Positions 1 through 8,892 of a DNA stretch of 64,000 nt are shown one piece after another. The notes under the pieces were generated by a model that worked only from the letters and a program-made list of their open reading frames with translations, did no database searches and was not told the origin of the DNA. Each line of letters begins with the position of its first letter. Positions within the stretch are counted from its first letter, which is position 1. Location of the stretch: positions 1,364,001-1,428,000 of the forward strand of contig NZ_CP119423.1 in NCBI RefSeq assembly GCF_029223585.1. The letters are read 5' to 3'. Made by a program: the position numbers and the translations under genes. The stretch comes from Photobacterium sp. DA100. GTDB lineage: Bacteria; Pseudomonadota; Gammaproteobacteria; Enterobacterales; Vibrionaceae.

Positions 1-1
1 G

Positions 2-946
2 TTATTTTATATTGTTTACCACGTCCATAATTATGGCCGGCAGCTTAGTGAAGTAGAAAGCATCGCCGAGCTGAAAATTGCCTTGCAGCAGATGGTGGAA
101 GGGGTGATTGGCTGCCAGTCTATCCACCTTTACATGCGCAACGTGTATTCTGGCGATTTTGAATCGGCGCAGTGCAAGCACCATATTTCTGAGAAAGGGC
201 TCCGAGATGATCCTGCGGAAAGGCTTGGCCGGTTGGCCAGACTGCCCGAGAATCAACCGGATATCCTGTCGGCATTTATCGCGCCGGGCAAAACCTGCAT
301 TCGTGTTCCACTAACGAAGAAAAAGCAACTGATCGGCCTGCTGTACATTATTTCCCCACGTTTGGATCTAACGCTTTTTATCAATATGCTAAGGACCTAT
401 GCCCAAAGTGCTTTGGGTCAAGTCATGCTAGCGCAGAGAATCCAGCAAACAGATGCAATGACGGGCCTGATGAATAAGAACTTCCTGCAGGCCGAAATAG
501 AGAAGCAAATTAAAGCGAACGGCAAATATTATCTGGCCATGATTGATGTTGATGACTTCAAGGGAATTAATGACACCTATGGCCATTTGTTCGGGGACAA
601 AGTTATTATTTCCGTGGCCAATTGCCTTCGCCAGGAAAGTGATCGCCATGCCATTGTGGCGCGTTACGGTGGTGAAGAGTTTGCTATTTTGCTGCCAGCC
701 AAGGGACTAATGGCGGCCAAGGAGATACTGGAGGCGATCCGAGCCAGCGTTTCCTCCACGGTGATCAAGAGCGGTACCAAGTCTTGCCGGGTTCATGTCA
801 GTATTGGTGTTGCGGCGATCAGCGGAAATATGGAGAAGTCGATTGCCAGAGCGGATCAGGCGCTCTACCAGGCGAAGGCCAACGGCAAGAATCAGGTCGT
901 CATTTACTGTTTAAACAGTATGTTACAAACAATCGGCGCCGAATAG
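2..946 (+). CDS. GAF-GGDEF diguanylate cyclase (5' end cut by window)
   Basis: Probably makes cyclic di-GMP from two GTP in the cytoplasm. The frame is open from base 2 with no start, so the N-terminus lies outside the window. The first ~130 visible residues look like the end of a GAF-type sensory domain. A complete GGDEF domain follows: the entry motif DAMTGLMNK, the metal/substrate segment DVDDFKGINDTYGH, the active-site loop GGEEF, and the closing RADQALYQAKANGKN. The catalytic signature is intact, so activity is expected. The position that would hold the RxxD product-inhibition site (five residues before GGEEF) reads DRHA, so feedback inhibition through the usual I-site is not expected. 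The ligand of the sensory part is unknown. Confidence 0.9.
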   Translation, partial: LFYIVYHVHNYGRQLSEVESIAELKIALQQMVEGVIGCQSIHLYMRNVYSGDFESAQCKHHISEKGLRDDPAERLGRLARLPENQPDILSAFIAPGKTCIRVPLTKKKQLIGLLYIISPRLDLTLFINMLRTYAQSALGQVMLAQRIQQTDAMTGLMNKNFLQAEIEKQIKANGKYYLAMIDVDDFKGINDTYGHLFGDKVIISVANCLRQESDRHAIVARYGGEEFAILLPAKGLMAAKEILEAIRASVSSTVIKSGTKSCRVHVSIGVAAISGNMEKSIARADQALYQAKANGKNQVVIYCLNSMLQTIGAE

Positions 947-1029
947 CAAAAACATGATTGGTTAGACAGATCATGCACTATGGGTCTGTTATGGTTTATT
1001 TATGAACCAATATTTATTGTGGTGTTGAG

Positions 1030-1185
1030 ATGCTGAAGCTTGCTGTAATCATCATACTCTTGTTGCTGGGAGCGTTATTGACCAAGTATCTTGATGAAAA
1101 ATCGCAACAGAAAATATTGATTGGTTTCGGTGTGCTGGTGGCACTGGCCGTGGTTGGGCTGATGGCATCAGAGCTGATGCGATAG
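1030..1185 (+). CDS. Small two-helix inner-membrane protein (51 aa)
   Basis: A short gene 83 bases after the cyclase on the same strand. It encodes two hydrophobic helices (about residues 3-17 and 30-46) joined by a short charged loop (TKYLDEKSQQK), so it should be a hairpin in the inner membrane. The start follows a weak GGTGTTGAG ribosome site. The gene ends just before a bidirectional terminator, which supports a real transcript end. I do not recognise a named family. Similar tiny membrane hairpins often accompany stress or envelope genes, but nothing here assigns a role. Confidence 0.6.
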   Translation: MLKLAVIIILLLLGALLTKYLDEKSQQKILIGFGVLVALAVVGLMASELMR

Positions 1186-1195
1186 GCAGGATATC

Positions 1196-1230
1196 GAAAA
1201 AGAAAGCCCGCTAATGCGGGCTTTGTTGTT
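1196..1230. terminator. Bidirectional intrinsic terminator between converging genes
   Basis: A perfect 9-bp stem AAAGCCCGC / GCGGGCTTT (1203-1211 and 1216-1224) with loop TAAT. It is T-rich on the right (plus strand) and A-rich on the left (T-rich on the minus strand), so it can end both the plus-strand small gene and the minus-strand ygiQ. Confidence 0.85.
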
Positions 1231-3605
1231 TATCGTGCGCGAGAGCGGTTAGGGTTTCCGCCGGAGCGTGACTGGCTTGGTTTGCCATTACGCGAGCTGT
1301 TAGGTTTACCGTTGCCACCTTGTCTTGATTGCGGCTTCGAACCGTTAGTCGGGCCTTTGGCGTTTTGGCCATTTCGCGAGTTCGATGATGAACCATTGCG
1401 GTTACCATGTGGCTTATTGCCAGGTTTGCCTGCATGGTTGCTACCAGCTTGGCTACCATTCTTGCGCGGGCCGCCGCGCTTGCCGTCCTTACGGATATCC
1501 GGCTGGTTAGGGTGCTTGGTTGCAAAGCGTTTTGAACCATGGCGGCCAGACCCACGACGCTGCGCTGGGGTCATCTCGGCTTCGCTGCCTTCTTCTGGCA
1601 CCAAACAGTTTGCTCGGTCGCCGATCAAGTGTTTCTTGCCCATGCTGATCAGCGCTTCACGGATCAATGGCCAGTTCAGCGGGTCATGATAGCGCAGGAA
1701 GGCCTTGTGCAAGCGGCGCTGTCGTTCACCTTTGGCAACAAACAGATCTTCACGCTTCTTGTACTTCACACGTTTGAGCGGGTTGGTCTCCGAGTGGTAC
1801 ATGGCCGTTGCATTACACATCGGCGATGGGTAGAAGTTCTGTACCTGATCACACTGGAAATCGTTTTTCTTCAGCCACAAGGCCAAATTCAGCATGTCCT
1901 CATCGGTAGAGCCCGGGTGGGCAGAGATGAAGTACGGGATCAGGTACTGCTTTTTACCCGCTTCTTTGCTGAATTTCTCGAACATCTCCTTGAAGCGGTC
2001 ATAGGTGCCCATACCAGGCTTCATCATCAGATCCAGGGTGCCTTTTTCGGTATGCTCAGGGGCGATCTTCAAGTAGCCACCGACGTGGTGAGTGACCAGC
2101 TCTTTGACGTATTCCGGAGATTCAACCGCGAGGTCGTAACGAACACCCGAGGCGATCATGATCTTCTTGATACCATCGACATTTCGCGCTTTGCGGTATA
2201 GATCAATGGTGTGTTTGTGGTCAGTATCCAGCTTCTTACAGATCTCTGGGAAGATACACGATGGACGGCGACAGTTTTTCTCGGCGCGAGGATCAGAACA
2301 GCCCAAGCGGTACATGTTGGCTGTCGGACCGCCCAAGTCAGAAATCGTGCCGGTGAACCCCGGGACCTTGTCTCGGATTTCTTCCAGCTCGTTGAGGATC
2401 GACTCATGCGAGCGGTTTTGGATAATTCGTCCTTCGTGCTCGGTGATCGAGCAGAAAGAACAACCGCCGAAGCAGCCACGCATGATATTGACACTGGTCT
2501 TGATCATGTCATAAGCCGGAATTTTGGCTTTGCCATAGGCCGGGTGTGGGACGCGCGCGTAAGGCAGGCCAAACACAAAATCCATCTCTTCTGTTGTCAG
2601 AGGGATAGGTGGACGGTTGATCCACAGTTCACGATCACCATGCTTCTGGATCAAGGCTCTTGCCGAATACGGATTGGTCTCCAGGTGCATGACGCGGCTA
2701 GCATGGGCATACAAAATACGGTCGTTGCGCAGCTTCTCGAAAGAAGGCAAACGAACCACCGTGGTCTCGGCATCATGGCGCGAAGGCTGGATTTGAACCG
2801 GCTTGGCTTCCGATTCTTGTGCTTTTTCACTTTTGTTGGTTGCACAGGTTTCTTCTGTCGCATACGGGTTAGGCATCGGCATGGCTCTGCCCGGTTTTTC
2901 AATCCGGCTAGAGTCAATTTCCTTATAGTGCTCAGGGCACTCACGCAGGATAACGGCAGTACCTGCAATATTGGTCAGCTCGGCAATGTTTTCGCCATCG
3001 GCAAGACGGTGGGCAACTTCAACCAGCGCACGTTCGGCGTTACCAAATAGCAGAATATCGCCTTTGGCATCAAGCAATACTGAGCGGCGAACTTTATCAG
3101 ACCAGTAATCATAGTGGGCAAGGCGACGAAGGCTAGCCTCAATACCGCCCAGTACGATTGGGGTGTCTTTGTACGCCTCACGGCAGCGCTGGGAGTAAAC
3201 CAGAACCGCACGGTCAGGGCGTTTGCCCCCTTCGTTGTTTGGCGTATAGGCATCATCGTGGCGCAGCTTACGGTCGGCTGTATAGCGGTTGATCATCGAG
3301 TCCATGTTGCCGGCGGTGATGCCGAAAAATAGGTTCGGCTGCCCCAGTGCCATGAAGGCATCTTTGTTGCCCCATTCAGGTTGCGCGATGATACCGACAC
3401 GAAAACCCTGCGCCTCAAGCAAACGTCCGATGACCGCCATACCAAAGCTTGGGTGGTCGACGTAGGCATCACCGGTAACGATAATAATGTCACAGCTATC
3501 CCAGCCCAGCGCGTCCATTTCGGCACGGCTGGTAGGCAGGAAAGGTGCAGTACCGTAGCATTCCGCCCAGTACTTTGGATATTCGTTAATTTTGTCTGAA
3601 ATCAT
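1230..3605 (-). CDS. ygiQ: YgiQ family radical SAM protein
   Basis: Radical S-adenosylmethionine enzyme of the YgiQ family; its substrate is not settled, so no reaction is assigned. The 791-aa protein has the N-terminal YgiQ domain, then the iron-sulphur motif CFGGCSFC with cysteines at about residues 378, 382 and 385 that bind the [4Fe-4S] cluster for SAM cleavage. A later cysteine group ([15 protein letters not shown]) is also typical of the family. The last ~110 residues are a low-complexity tail rich in Gly, Asn, Ser, Arg and Lys with repeated RNG-like units, probably disordered and basic. Monocistronic, ending at the shared terminator. Several long antisense frames inside it are shadows. 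Confidence 0.93.
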   Translation of the reverse strand: MISDKINEYPKYWAECYGTAPFLPTSRAEMDALGWDSCDIIIVTGDAYVDHPSFGMAVIGRLLEAQGFRVGIIAQPEWGNKDAFMALGQPNLFFGITAGNMDSMINRYTADRKLRHDDAYTPNNEGGKRPDRAVLVYSQRCREAYKDTPIVLGGIEASLRRLAHYDYWSDKVRRSVLLDAKGDILLFGNAERALVEVAHRLADGENIAELTNIAGTAVILRECPEHYKEIDSSRIEKPGRAMPMPNPYATEETCATNKSEKAQESEAKPVQIQPSRHDAETTVVRLPSFEKLRNDRILYAHASRVMHLETNPYSARALIQKHGDRELWINRPPIPLTTEEMDFVFGLPYARVPHPAYGKAKIPAYDMIKTSVNIMRGCFGGCSFCSITEHEGRIIQNRSHESILNELEEIRDKVPGFTGTISDLGGPTANMYRLGCSDPRAEKNCRRPSCIFPEICKKLDTDHKHTIDLYRKARNVDGIKKIMIASGVRYDLAVESPEYVKELVTHHVGGYLKIAPEHTEKGTLDLMMKPGMGTYDRFKEMFEKFSKEAGKKQYLIPYFISAHPGSTDEDMLNLALWLKKNDFQCDQVQNFYPSPMCNATAMYHSETNPLKRVKYKKREDLFVAKGERQRRLHKAFLRYHDPLNWPLIREALISMGKKHLIGDRANCLVPEEGSEAEMTPAQRRGSGRHGSKRFATKHPNQPDIRKDGKRGGPRKNGSQAGSNHAGKPGNKPHGNRNGSSSNSRNGQNAKGPTNGSKPQSRQGGNGKPNSSRNGKPSQSRSGGNPNRSRAR

Positions 3606-3805
3606 TTGCTTACAGTTTACTTCTCAAAATGGGGCATATGCCGGACAATTGAATGTCCTGCCTTTTTGATCACTTGTGTATTTTTACCTATACCAATGAT
3701 AAATAGCAGTGCTGAGGTCTGTATCAGCACTAGGAAATAGTATAGGGCGTAAAAAGGGGAGCAGTTTACCACGTTTGCTGCGCATTACACCTTTTTTACC
3801 TCTGG

Positions 3806-4738
3806 CTAGTTAGGAGTGGAAATAATGCTGCCAAGCGCCGTACCTTCTGTCGCATGTTGAATAAAGGCTTCACTCAGCGGGGTTTGATGTTTTAAAGGGG
3901 CTTGAACGATATGCCAACTGGTCAGTATAGGGAAGCCAGCGATAGATAACTTAACCAGGTCACCACCAGGCTGATCCTCAAGCGCATATTCTGACAGTAT
4001 GGTGAGCCCCATACCGGCAATCACGCAGTGTTTAATGGCCTCGTTGCTTTCAATAACCAGGTTCGGTTTGAACTGGAGGTTGAGTTTTTTAAAATGAGCA
4101 TCGATGGCGTGGCGTGTGCCTGAGCCCGGCTCTCGAGATAGCCAAGGGTACTTCAATAAATCTTCCGGCTCTATGTGGGATTGATGGGCAAGCGGATGAT
4201 CCTTGGGGGCGACGGGATAAAGTCGGTTGGGCAGAAATTGGATTGAATACGGCTCCATTTGTGGTTCTAAGTGACTGAACAGGTAGATGTCATCCAGGCC
4301 TTGGTGGTAGCGGGCAAGGATGTTTCCTCGGTTGTCTACCTTTAAAAGGATATCAACTCGAGGGTAGGTGCGGCAAAAGCTGCCCAGTAGGTGGGGAATA
4401 AAGTATTTGGCAGAAGTGACGACAGCCACTTTCAATGTGCCGGCTTTTATCTCGCTGAGATCGGCGAGTTCAATCTCGAGTCTATCGATGGTATCAAGGA
4501 GCTCATTGGCATATTTGGCCAAGGTATCTGCAGCTTGAGTAAATATAAGCTTCTTGCCGACGACATGGTACAACGGCATACCGATTAATTCGGTAAGTTG
4601 ACGTAATTGAATCGAGACTGTTGGCTGGGTCAGGTTTAGTGCTTGGGATGCCAAGGTAACGGATCCCAGTTCATAAACGCTTAGGAAGACCCGCAACTGC
4701 CTGATACTGCCGAGCCGGTTTCTTAAGTGCTGAGACAT
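3806..4738 (-). CDS. LysR-family transcriptional regulator
   Basis: DNA-binding regulator of about 310 aa. The N-terminal winged helix (RQLRVFLSVYELGSVTLASQ, then the TQPTVSIQLRQL recognition region) is followed by a periplasmic-binding-protein-like effector domain. The effector half resembles the CbbR-type branch of LysR proteins, but the ligand cannot be read. I chose the Met at 4738 because the family normally begins a few residues before the helix; a Met nine residues upstream (4765) is also open. It diverges from the usp gene with only ~120 bp between, the classic layout for a LysR protein controlling its neighbour, so the usp-psiE pair is its likely target. Confidence 0.85.
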   Translation of the reverse strand: MSQHLRNRLGSIRQLRVFLSVYELGSVTLASQALNLTQPTVSIQLRQLTELIGMPLYHVVGKKLIFTQAADTLAKYANELLDTIDRLEIELADLSEIKAGTLKVAVVTSAKYFIPHLLGSFCRTYPRVDILLKVDNRGNILARYHQGLDDIYLFSHLEPQMEPYSIQFLPNRLYPVAPKDHPLAHQSHIEPEDLLKYPWLSREPGSGTRHAIDAHFKKLNLQFKPNLVIESNEAIKHCVIAGMGLTILSEYALEDQPGGDLVKLSIAGFPILTSWHIVQAPLKHQTPLSEAFIQHATEGTALGSIISTPN

Positions 4739-4832
4739 GTATAGATAAATACCTATGAATGTCATGTTTAATATTAATTATACTTTAGTTATTGACTCCT
4801 GCATATTTGTCCTTGAGCAAGGTACCCATGAA

Positions 4833-4853
4833 GGTGCTTAGCACCCGAGGAGG
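4833..4853 (+). promoter_or_regulatory. Small hairpin next to a strong ribosome site
   Basis: GGTGC-TTA-GCACC (4833-4845) forms a short perfect hairpin directly before the strong Shine-Dalgarno GAGGAGG (4847-4853) of the usp gene. The SD itself fixes the start at 4858. The hairpin could tune mRNA stability or ribosome access; this is inference. Confidence 0.4.
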
Positions 4854-4857
4854 CATT

Positions 4858-5799
4858 ATGAGTTTCAATCAACTTCTTGTTCCCATTGCGCCTGAGCAGC
4901 CACTTGATGATTGCTTTCATCAAGCTTTCAAGCTTGCTAATCAAATGTCGGCACAGGTTACGCTGTTGACGGTTATAGAGGACTTGGCTGAGCTTAAGGA
5001 AATCTCTCGCTTTTCATGTACAACACTTGATCTGCTTGATAAATCAACAAAGATTTATCACGGCATTCTCAAAGAGTGGGTACAATCGCTCAAACAGGAA
5101 TATAGCAATATAAAGTTTCGGACCAAGATACGTATCGGGATCCCGTTTATCGAGATCATCAAGGAGGCTCATGACAGTCATGCCACCATGGTGATCCTCG
5201 ATACGCACAGGGAGGCAAAGGAACAAGCCTGTCAGCGTGGCAGTACGACACTGCATATCATGCGTAAGTCTCATGTGCCTATCTGGTCGATAAGCACAGC
5301 CCCTAAACCGTTAACAGAGGTCGTGGCCGCTGTGGATATTTCAAACCAGGACTACCGTGATTTCAATGACCAGATTCTTGCGCTAGCCGTTGAGTTTTGC
5401 TCGATAACCGGGGCGCGTTTGACGGTTTGTCATGCTTGGCGACTCGACTCAGAAGGCTTTTTGAGAAAGTGGAGTGGTTATAATGATTTAGAGATCGCTC
5501 TGCTGTCGAAAAAAATGCGAGAAGAAAGGTTCGGAAGGTTGAAATCACTGCTGATGCCGTATGAAAACACGCCAATAGATATTTCAATCAAAGTGCTGGA
5601 GGGCGAAACCCGGCAAATACTGCCTAACTACGTCAATGAGCAAGGGGCGGACTTGGTGATATTAGGCTCGCTATCACGCACGGGGATTGCAGGTTTCCTA
5701 ATGGGTAATACGGCTGAGTCTTTGCTTAATGATATCAGCAGCTCTGTTATTACCCTTAAACCCGATAATTTTAAATCTCCGGTATTGGAAGAGTGTTGA
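4858..5799 (+). CDS. Tandem universal stress protein (UspE-like)
   Basis: Cytoplasmic stress protein of 313 aa made of two Usp domains, the same size class as UspE. Domain 1 (~1-140) starts with FNQLLVPI, the first beta strand of the fold. Domain 2 (~150-305) ends with the nucleotide-loop-like segment LGSLSRTGIAGFLMGNTAES, close to the UspE form. Precise activity is unknown; the family helps cells survive starvation and other stress. The start at 4858 is set by GAGGAGG five bases upstream; an in-frame start 66 bases upstream lacks such a site. It is followed after 86 bp by psiE on the same strand, suggesting a stress/starvation operon under the divergent LysR gene. Confidence 0.88.
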   Translation: MSFNQLLVPIAPEQPLDDCFHQAFKLANQMSAQVTLLTVIEDLAELKEISRFSCTTLDLLDKSTKIYHGILKEWVQSLKQEYSNIKFRTKIRIGIPFIEIIKEAHDSHATMVILDTHREAKEQACQRGSTTLHIMRKSHVPIWSISTAPKPLTEVVAAVDISNQDYRDFNDQILALAVEFCSITGARLTVCHAWRLDSEGFLRKWSGYNDLEIALLSKKMREERFGRLKSLLMPYENTPIDISIKVLEGETRQILPNYVNEQGADLVILGSLSRTGIAGFLMGNTAESLLNDISSSVITLKPDNFKSPVLEEC

Positions 5800-5885
5800 G
5801 AGAAATTATTATCAAGTCATGGCTATTCGGTGTTGATGCAATGCTACACCATAGTAACTGTTGACGTCATAAGGAAGGGCGAAGC

Positions 5886-6329
5886 ATGAAAATTGATAGT
5901 AATGATGTTTTATCAGCAAAGCTCCAAGTGGTTATTCATTGGGCTGTCAGGGCGCTTTCGATTGTCATGGTTTTTGTTATTGTGATGGGCGTACTTGATG
6001 TTGCCTGGATACTATACCAGCGTCTAATAACACCCCCGCGATATATACTAACGATTTCCGATATGCTCGCGACATTCGGAGCGTTCATGGCGGTGTTAAT
6101 AGCCATAGAAATATTCATTAATATCACGATCTACCTTCGCGAAAATGTCATCCATGTGAAAATCGTTATGGCAACAGCATTAATGGCCATTGCACGGAAG
6201 GTTATTATTATTGATGTGGAACAAATGGAGGTGACGTATTTATATGGAATTGCAGCAGTTGTTCTCAGTATGAGTGTCGGCTATTGGCTGATTCATCAAT
6301 TGCCAAGGAGAAGCCACTTAGAAGAGTAA
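5886..6329 (+). CDS. psiE: PsiE-family membrane protein
   Basis: Inner-membrane protein of 147 aa belonging to the phosphate-starvation-inducible PsiE family. Four hydrophobic helices are visible (about 20-45, 55-78, 90-107, 117-135), with the conserved middle segment (ATFGAFMAVLIAIEIFINI then YLRENVIHVKIVMATALMAI) characteristic of the family. The biochemical role of PsiE is unknown. GGAAGG at 5872-5877 (eight bases upstream) is the ribosome site. It follows the tandem-Usp gene and probably shares its transcript. Confidence 0.85.
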   Translation: MKIDSNDVLSAKLQVVIHWAVRALSIVMVFVIVMGVLDVAWILYQRLITPPRYILTISDMLATFGAFMAVLIAIEIFINITIYLRENVIHVKIVMATALMAIARKVIIIDVEQMEVTYLYGIAAVVLSMSVGYWLIHQLPRRSHLEE

Positions 6330-6492
6330 CCTTATCTTATACAGTATAGGGTTTGGTTGTATTAATAAGTTGCCAGTAAGAAGAATTAGTTTTTAAGTGA
6401 CAAGCCATATTATATTCATTCGTTATGTTGACTAAATGAATTGGCGCCATTAAATTGACGTCCATTAGAGTAATTGCTCGACGGATTGGTTG

Positions 6493-7059
6493 ATGAAAAA
6501 GAATGGCTTTACACTGATAGAAATGGTGGTGGTGATCGTAATTCTCGGTATCTTGGCTGTCACGGCTGCACCTCGTTTCTTGAACTTACAGACCGATGCA
6601 CGCAATTCAGCGTTGGCGGGGCTAAAGGGAGCGGTTGAGTCGGGGGTAGGGATAGGTTATGGCAAAATGGTGATGGCGGGGCTAGAGAATCGGCCTCATA
6701 TCACAAACAATGATTCTTCCGATAATGATACCGGTGAATATATTGGTGAGCCTATTCCTATTCCGGGCTGTGAGTTAAACACGGCAGATCGTTGTGTCTT
6801 TAGGTATGGTTACCCTGAAGCTGACTTTTATACCATTACGACGTTGGTTGACGGTATTAACAAGCATTACCAACAAGAAAAGGATTGGGCTATCACGAGA
6901 ATCGATGGTACAACGATCATTACCGATACATCGAACCTTGATTACAGCAATATTGCTAATGAAGCGCCAGCGTTGAGGAATGATAACTGCTATCTGCGAT
7001 ATACCCCTCCAAGCGGCAAAGATGACAGTTATCATTTAGAAATTGTTGCTTGCCAATAG
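6493..7059 (+). CDS. Type IV pilin-like protein (MSHA type), stand-alone
   Basis: Pilin-like protein of 188 aa. The N-terminus [11 protein letters not shown] is a textbook class III prepilin signal: cleavage after Gly5 leaves N-methyl-Phe, and Glu+5 is present. A hydrophobic helix of ~25 residues follows ([18 protein letters not shown]). The rest is a soluble head with cysteines ([10 protein letters not shown] and one near the C-terminus) that may form disulfides. The head resembles MSHA pilins. The ATG at 6493 is chosen over an overlapping TTG at 6490. No assembly genes (ATPase, platform, secretin) are nearby, so it must use machinery encoded elsewhere; it could be a minor pilin or pseudopilin. 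Confidence 0.8.
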   Translation: MKKNGFTLIEMVVVIVILGILAVTAAPRFLNLQTDARNSALAGLKGAVESGVGIGYGKMVMAGLENRPHITNNDSSDNDTGEYIGEPIPIPGCELNTADRCVFRYGYPEADFYTITTLVDGINKHYQQEKDWAITRIDGTTIITDTSNLDYSNIANEAPALRNDNCYLRYTPPSGKDDSYHLEIVACQ

Positions 7060-7169
7060 CGGCTGCTTAGTTAGCAAAAGTGAGTATGCATAGTCGCTGA
7101 AAGGCTGGTTGCAGTGAGCCGCTGTTCATTGCTACCCTAAATCGCTAAAGCGCAACGATTTGGGGCTTT

Positions 7170-7412
7170 ATGTACACGATTTTTTCGTTACTCAAATGGC
7201 TAGTGTTGATTTACTTGGTTAAGACTGGGCGCATCAAGGAATCAACTTTTCAAAAGTGGAAACAGATGACCCTGAATGTCGCCACAATGATCGTGCTGCA
7301 CTCAACCTTGGTTATCCACCTGATCGAAGGGGGAGAGCTGCAGCGCAATGGCACTGGTGACGGATATTACTTAAGAGAAACGCTATCTGTGTTAAAACAT
7401 AAGGAGGCCTGA
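7170..7412 (+). CDS. Small hypothetical protein (80 aa)
   Basis: An 80-aa frame with an N-terminal hydrophobic stretch (FSLLKWLVLIYLV) and another weakly hydrophobic segment in the middle (TMIVLHSTLVIHLI). It is isolated between the pilin and a converging gene, and its ribosome site is weak. Its stop codon lies inside the loop of the terminator at 7401-7424, which would be an economical end for a real gene but is also possible by chance. I do not recognise a family. Confidence 0.35.
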   Translation: MYTIFSLLKWLVLIYLVKTGRIKESTFQKWKQMTLNVATMIVLHSTLVIHLIEGGELQRNGTGDGYYLRETLSVLKHKEA

Positions 7413-7424
7413 GCCTCCTTTTTT
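7401..7424. terminator. Intrinsic terminator
   Basis: Perfect 8-bp stem AAGGAGGC / GCCTCCTT with loop CTGA, followed by a T-run on the plus strand. It ends the plus-strand transcript from the small ORF. The stop codon of that ORF (7410-7412) is the loop. Confidence 0.8.
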
Positions 7425-7467
7425 ACATCCTGGCTTGTAACCTTAGCCAAGGCTAAGGCCTATCATG

Positions 7468-7899
7468 TTATTGAACAGGCTTGAGCTGATAGATCTTGAG
7501 TTCATAGCCGTTGTAAAAGCTGGCAAGCAGCTGGTTGCCACCGGGGATCAAGCGTACCGAGCTGACAATGTTGGTATTGTGATCAAGGCTGTTTTTCAAC
7601 TGCGGGTTGTCGGCATTGGCGTCAATTTGCCTGATTACAATGCGGTCATCCACGTCTTTTTGGTAGTGGCTAAGGTACTTAATCTCAAACTTATGATCTT
7701 GCTTGTCCTGCCCGTATACATTCATCTGGTTGCCGTTGAATTCGACGTAGAACCGTAAGCCATCTTCTATGGTGGCGTACCACATCCCTTGATGTTGGTT
7801 AAATGTCGGTAGGATCTTCTCCTTGGCGATGATGAGGGCTGCTGAGAAAAGGAGTACCGAAATGATGAAATGGATAATTACGGTTTTATTTTTGAACAT
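7468..7899 (-). CDS. ToxS/TcpH-like membrane partner protein
   Basis: Protein of 143 aa with a short cytoplasmic N-terminus, one transmembrane helix (about residues 8-26, FIISVLLFSAALIIA) and a periplasmic domain of ~115 residues. This is the architecture of ToxS and TcpH, which guard and activate the periplasmic domain of their ToxR/TcpP partner. The gene begins inside the end of the upstream regulator gene (22-bp overlap, different frame), so the two are translationally coupled, as in toxRS. Sequence identity with ToxS is not obvious by eye; the call rests on architecture and position. Confidence 0.6.
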   Translation of the reverse strand: MFKNKTVIIHFIISVLLFSAALIIAKEKILPTFNQHQGMWYATIEDGLRFYVEFNGNQMNVYGQDKQDHKFEIKYLSHYQKDVDDRIVIRQIDANADNPQLKNSLDHNTNIVSSVRLIPGGNQLLASFYNGYELKIYQLKPVQ

Positions 7900-8609
7900 A
7901 CAAGTTTCTCGTTACAGCCATAAAGGGTTTCTTTTACTTTGTCGATGTACTGGTAATTGTCTTGTTCCGTTATGCGTTGGATTGCTTTGATTTCATTATC
8001 ATTAGGAATGAACAGTACAGTTGTATCACCCATTTTATAGGCCGTATCGGTTGGCAGCAGCCAATGCAGCAGGGCGACAAGCGCAACGCTCGTGCACAAT
8101 GAAAACAGATAAAAGCGAATTGATTTCAGGTGGGCAAGCGAAGCCGCATTTGCAATCCTCGATTCCGGGTTGCCTGGTGTGGTATCGGCCAGCGGTAACG
8201 CAGGTGGCCGGGCAGGAGATAAAGGTGGTGTGGGCGATTTAACCGGCATGGCTGCAGCCAGTGATTCGCTGTCATGGTATCGCGGCGCTATGGTTAGCTT
8301 ATAGCCTCGTTTGGGCACTGTCACAATATATGTTTTACCCAGCTCAAAGAGCTTAGATCGAAGACCGTTAACTGTCTGGTTTATGGTGAAATCAGAGGCG
8401 TAGGTTCCCGCCCAAATAGTGTCTGCCAGCTCTTTTCGAAGGGTCACTTCAGGATAGTTTTGACAAAGGATTTTCAGTAACTCCATTTCTTTGACACGAA
8501 GCTTGTTTTGAGCACCGGTGTTGGCCTGTTTGATAGTGAGATCATTGATTGAGATGACCAACGACTGTAATGAGATATAGGGCAATGTAGGTTGATGATT
8601 ATTATGCAT
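7878..8609 (-). CDS. ToxR-like membrane-spanning transcription regulator
   Basis: A 243-aa inner-membrane regulator. Residues ~15-107 form an OmpR/ToxR-type winged helix (KEMELLKILCQNYPEVTLRK, SDFTINQTVNGLRSKL, wing VPKRGYKL). A proline-rich linker (~122-146) leads to one transmembrane helix (~166-186) and a short periplasmic domain of ~57 residues carrying two cysteines (232 and 238) that can form a redox-sensing disulfide, as in ToxR and TcpP. It binds DNA while anchored in the membrane and is expected to respond to envelope or redox signals with the overlapping partner gene. Targets are unknown; neighbouring chemoreceptor and pilin genes are candidates only by proximity. Confidence 0.8.
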   Translation of the reverse strand: MHNNHQPTLPYISLQSLVISINDLTIKQANTGAQNKLRVKEMELLKILCQNYPEVTLRKELADTIWAGTYASDFTINQTVNGLRSKLFELGKTYIVTVPKRGYKLTIAPRYHDSESLAAAMPVKSPTPPLSPARPPALPLADTTPGNPESRIANAASLAHLKSIRFYLFSLCTSVALVALLHWLLPTDTAYKMGDTTVLFIPNDNEIKAIQRITEQDNYQYIDKVKETLYGCNEKLVCSKIKP

Positions 8610-8892
8610 ATTGTTTGCGTAATTGATGCGTAGTCAAAAGCCAATATAGAGGAAAAAACAGCTTCCACCGTTAGTTTTCTGTTAAATGCGGCTGGGTTTG
8701 AAGCAGATAGTTACTAGTATATATCGCATGCGAAGTGTTGATAAAGCAGGATTATGACCACTTTGGCTTTATTGGCTTGTAATATGCGCTCCGTTGGCGA
8801 TAGCCCATAACCTAGTAACTTCAAGGTACATCGTGGGACAAGAGCCCCGTCGCTGCTATCGCTGAGCCCTGAAGCCACTTGGCTGACGGTAT

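Noticed and set aside
2211..3050. Long plus-strand frame (279 aa) inside ygiQ
   Set aside because: Antisense to a certain gene, with no ribosome site and shadow-like composition. The same applies to the frame at 1539-2201.
8740..8892. Structured-looking GC-rich stretch considered as a cyclic di-GMP riboswitch
   Set aside because: Neither strand shows the conserved GEMM core elements, and the nearest downstream gene start is not placed for it.
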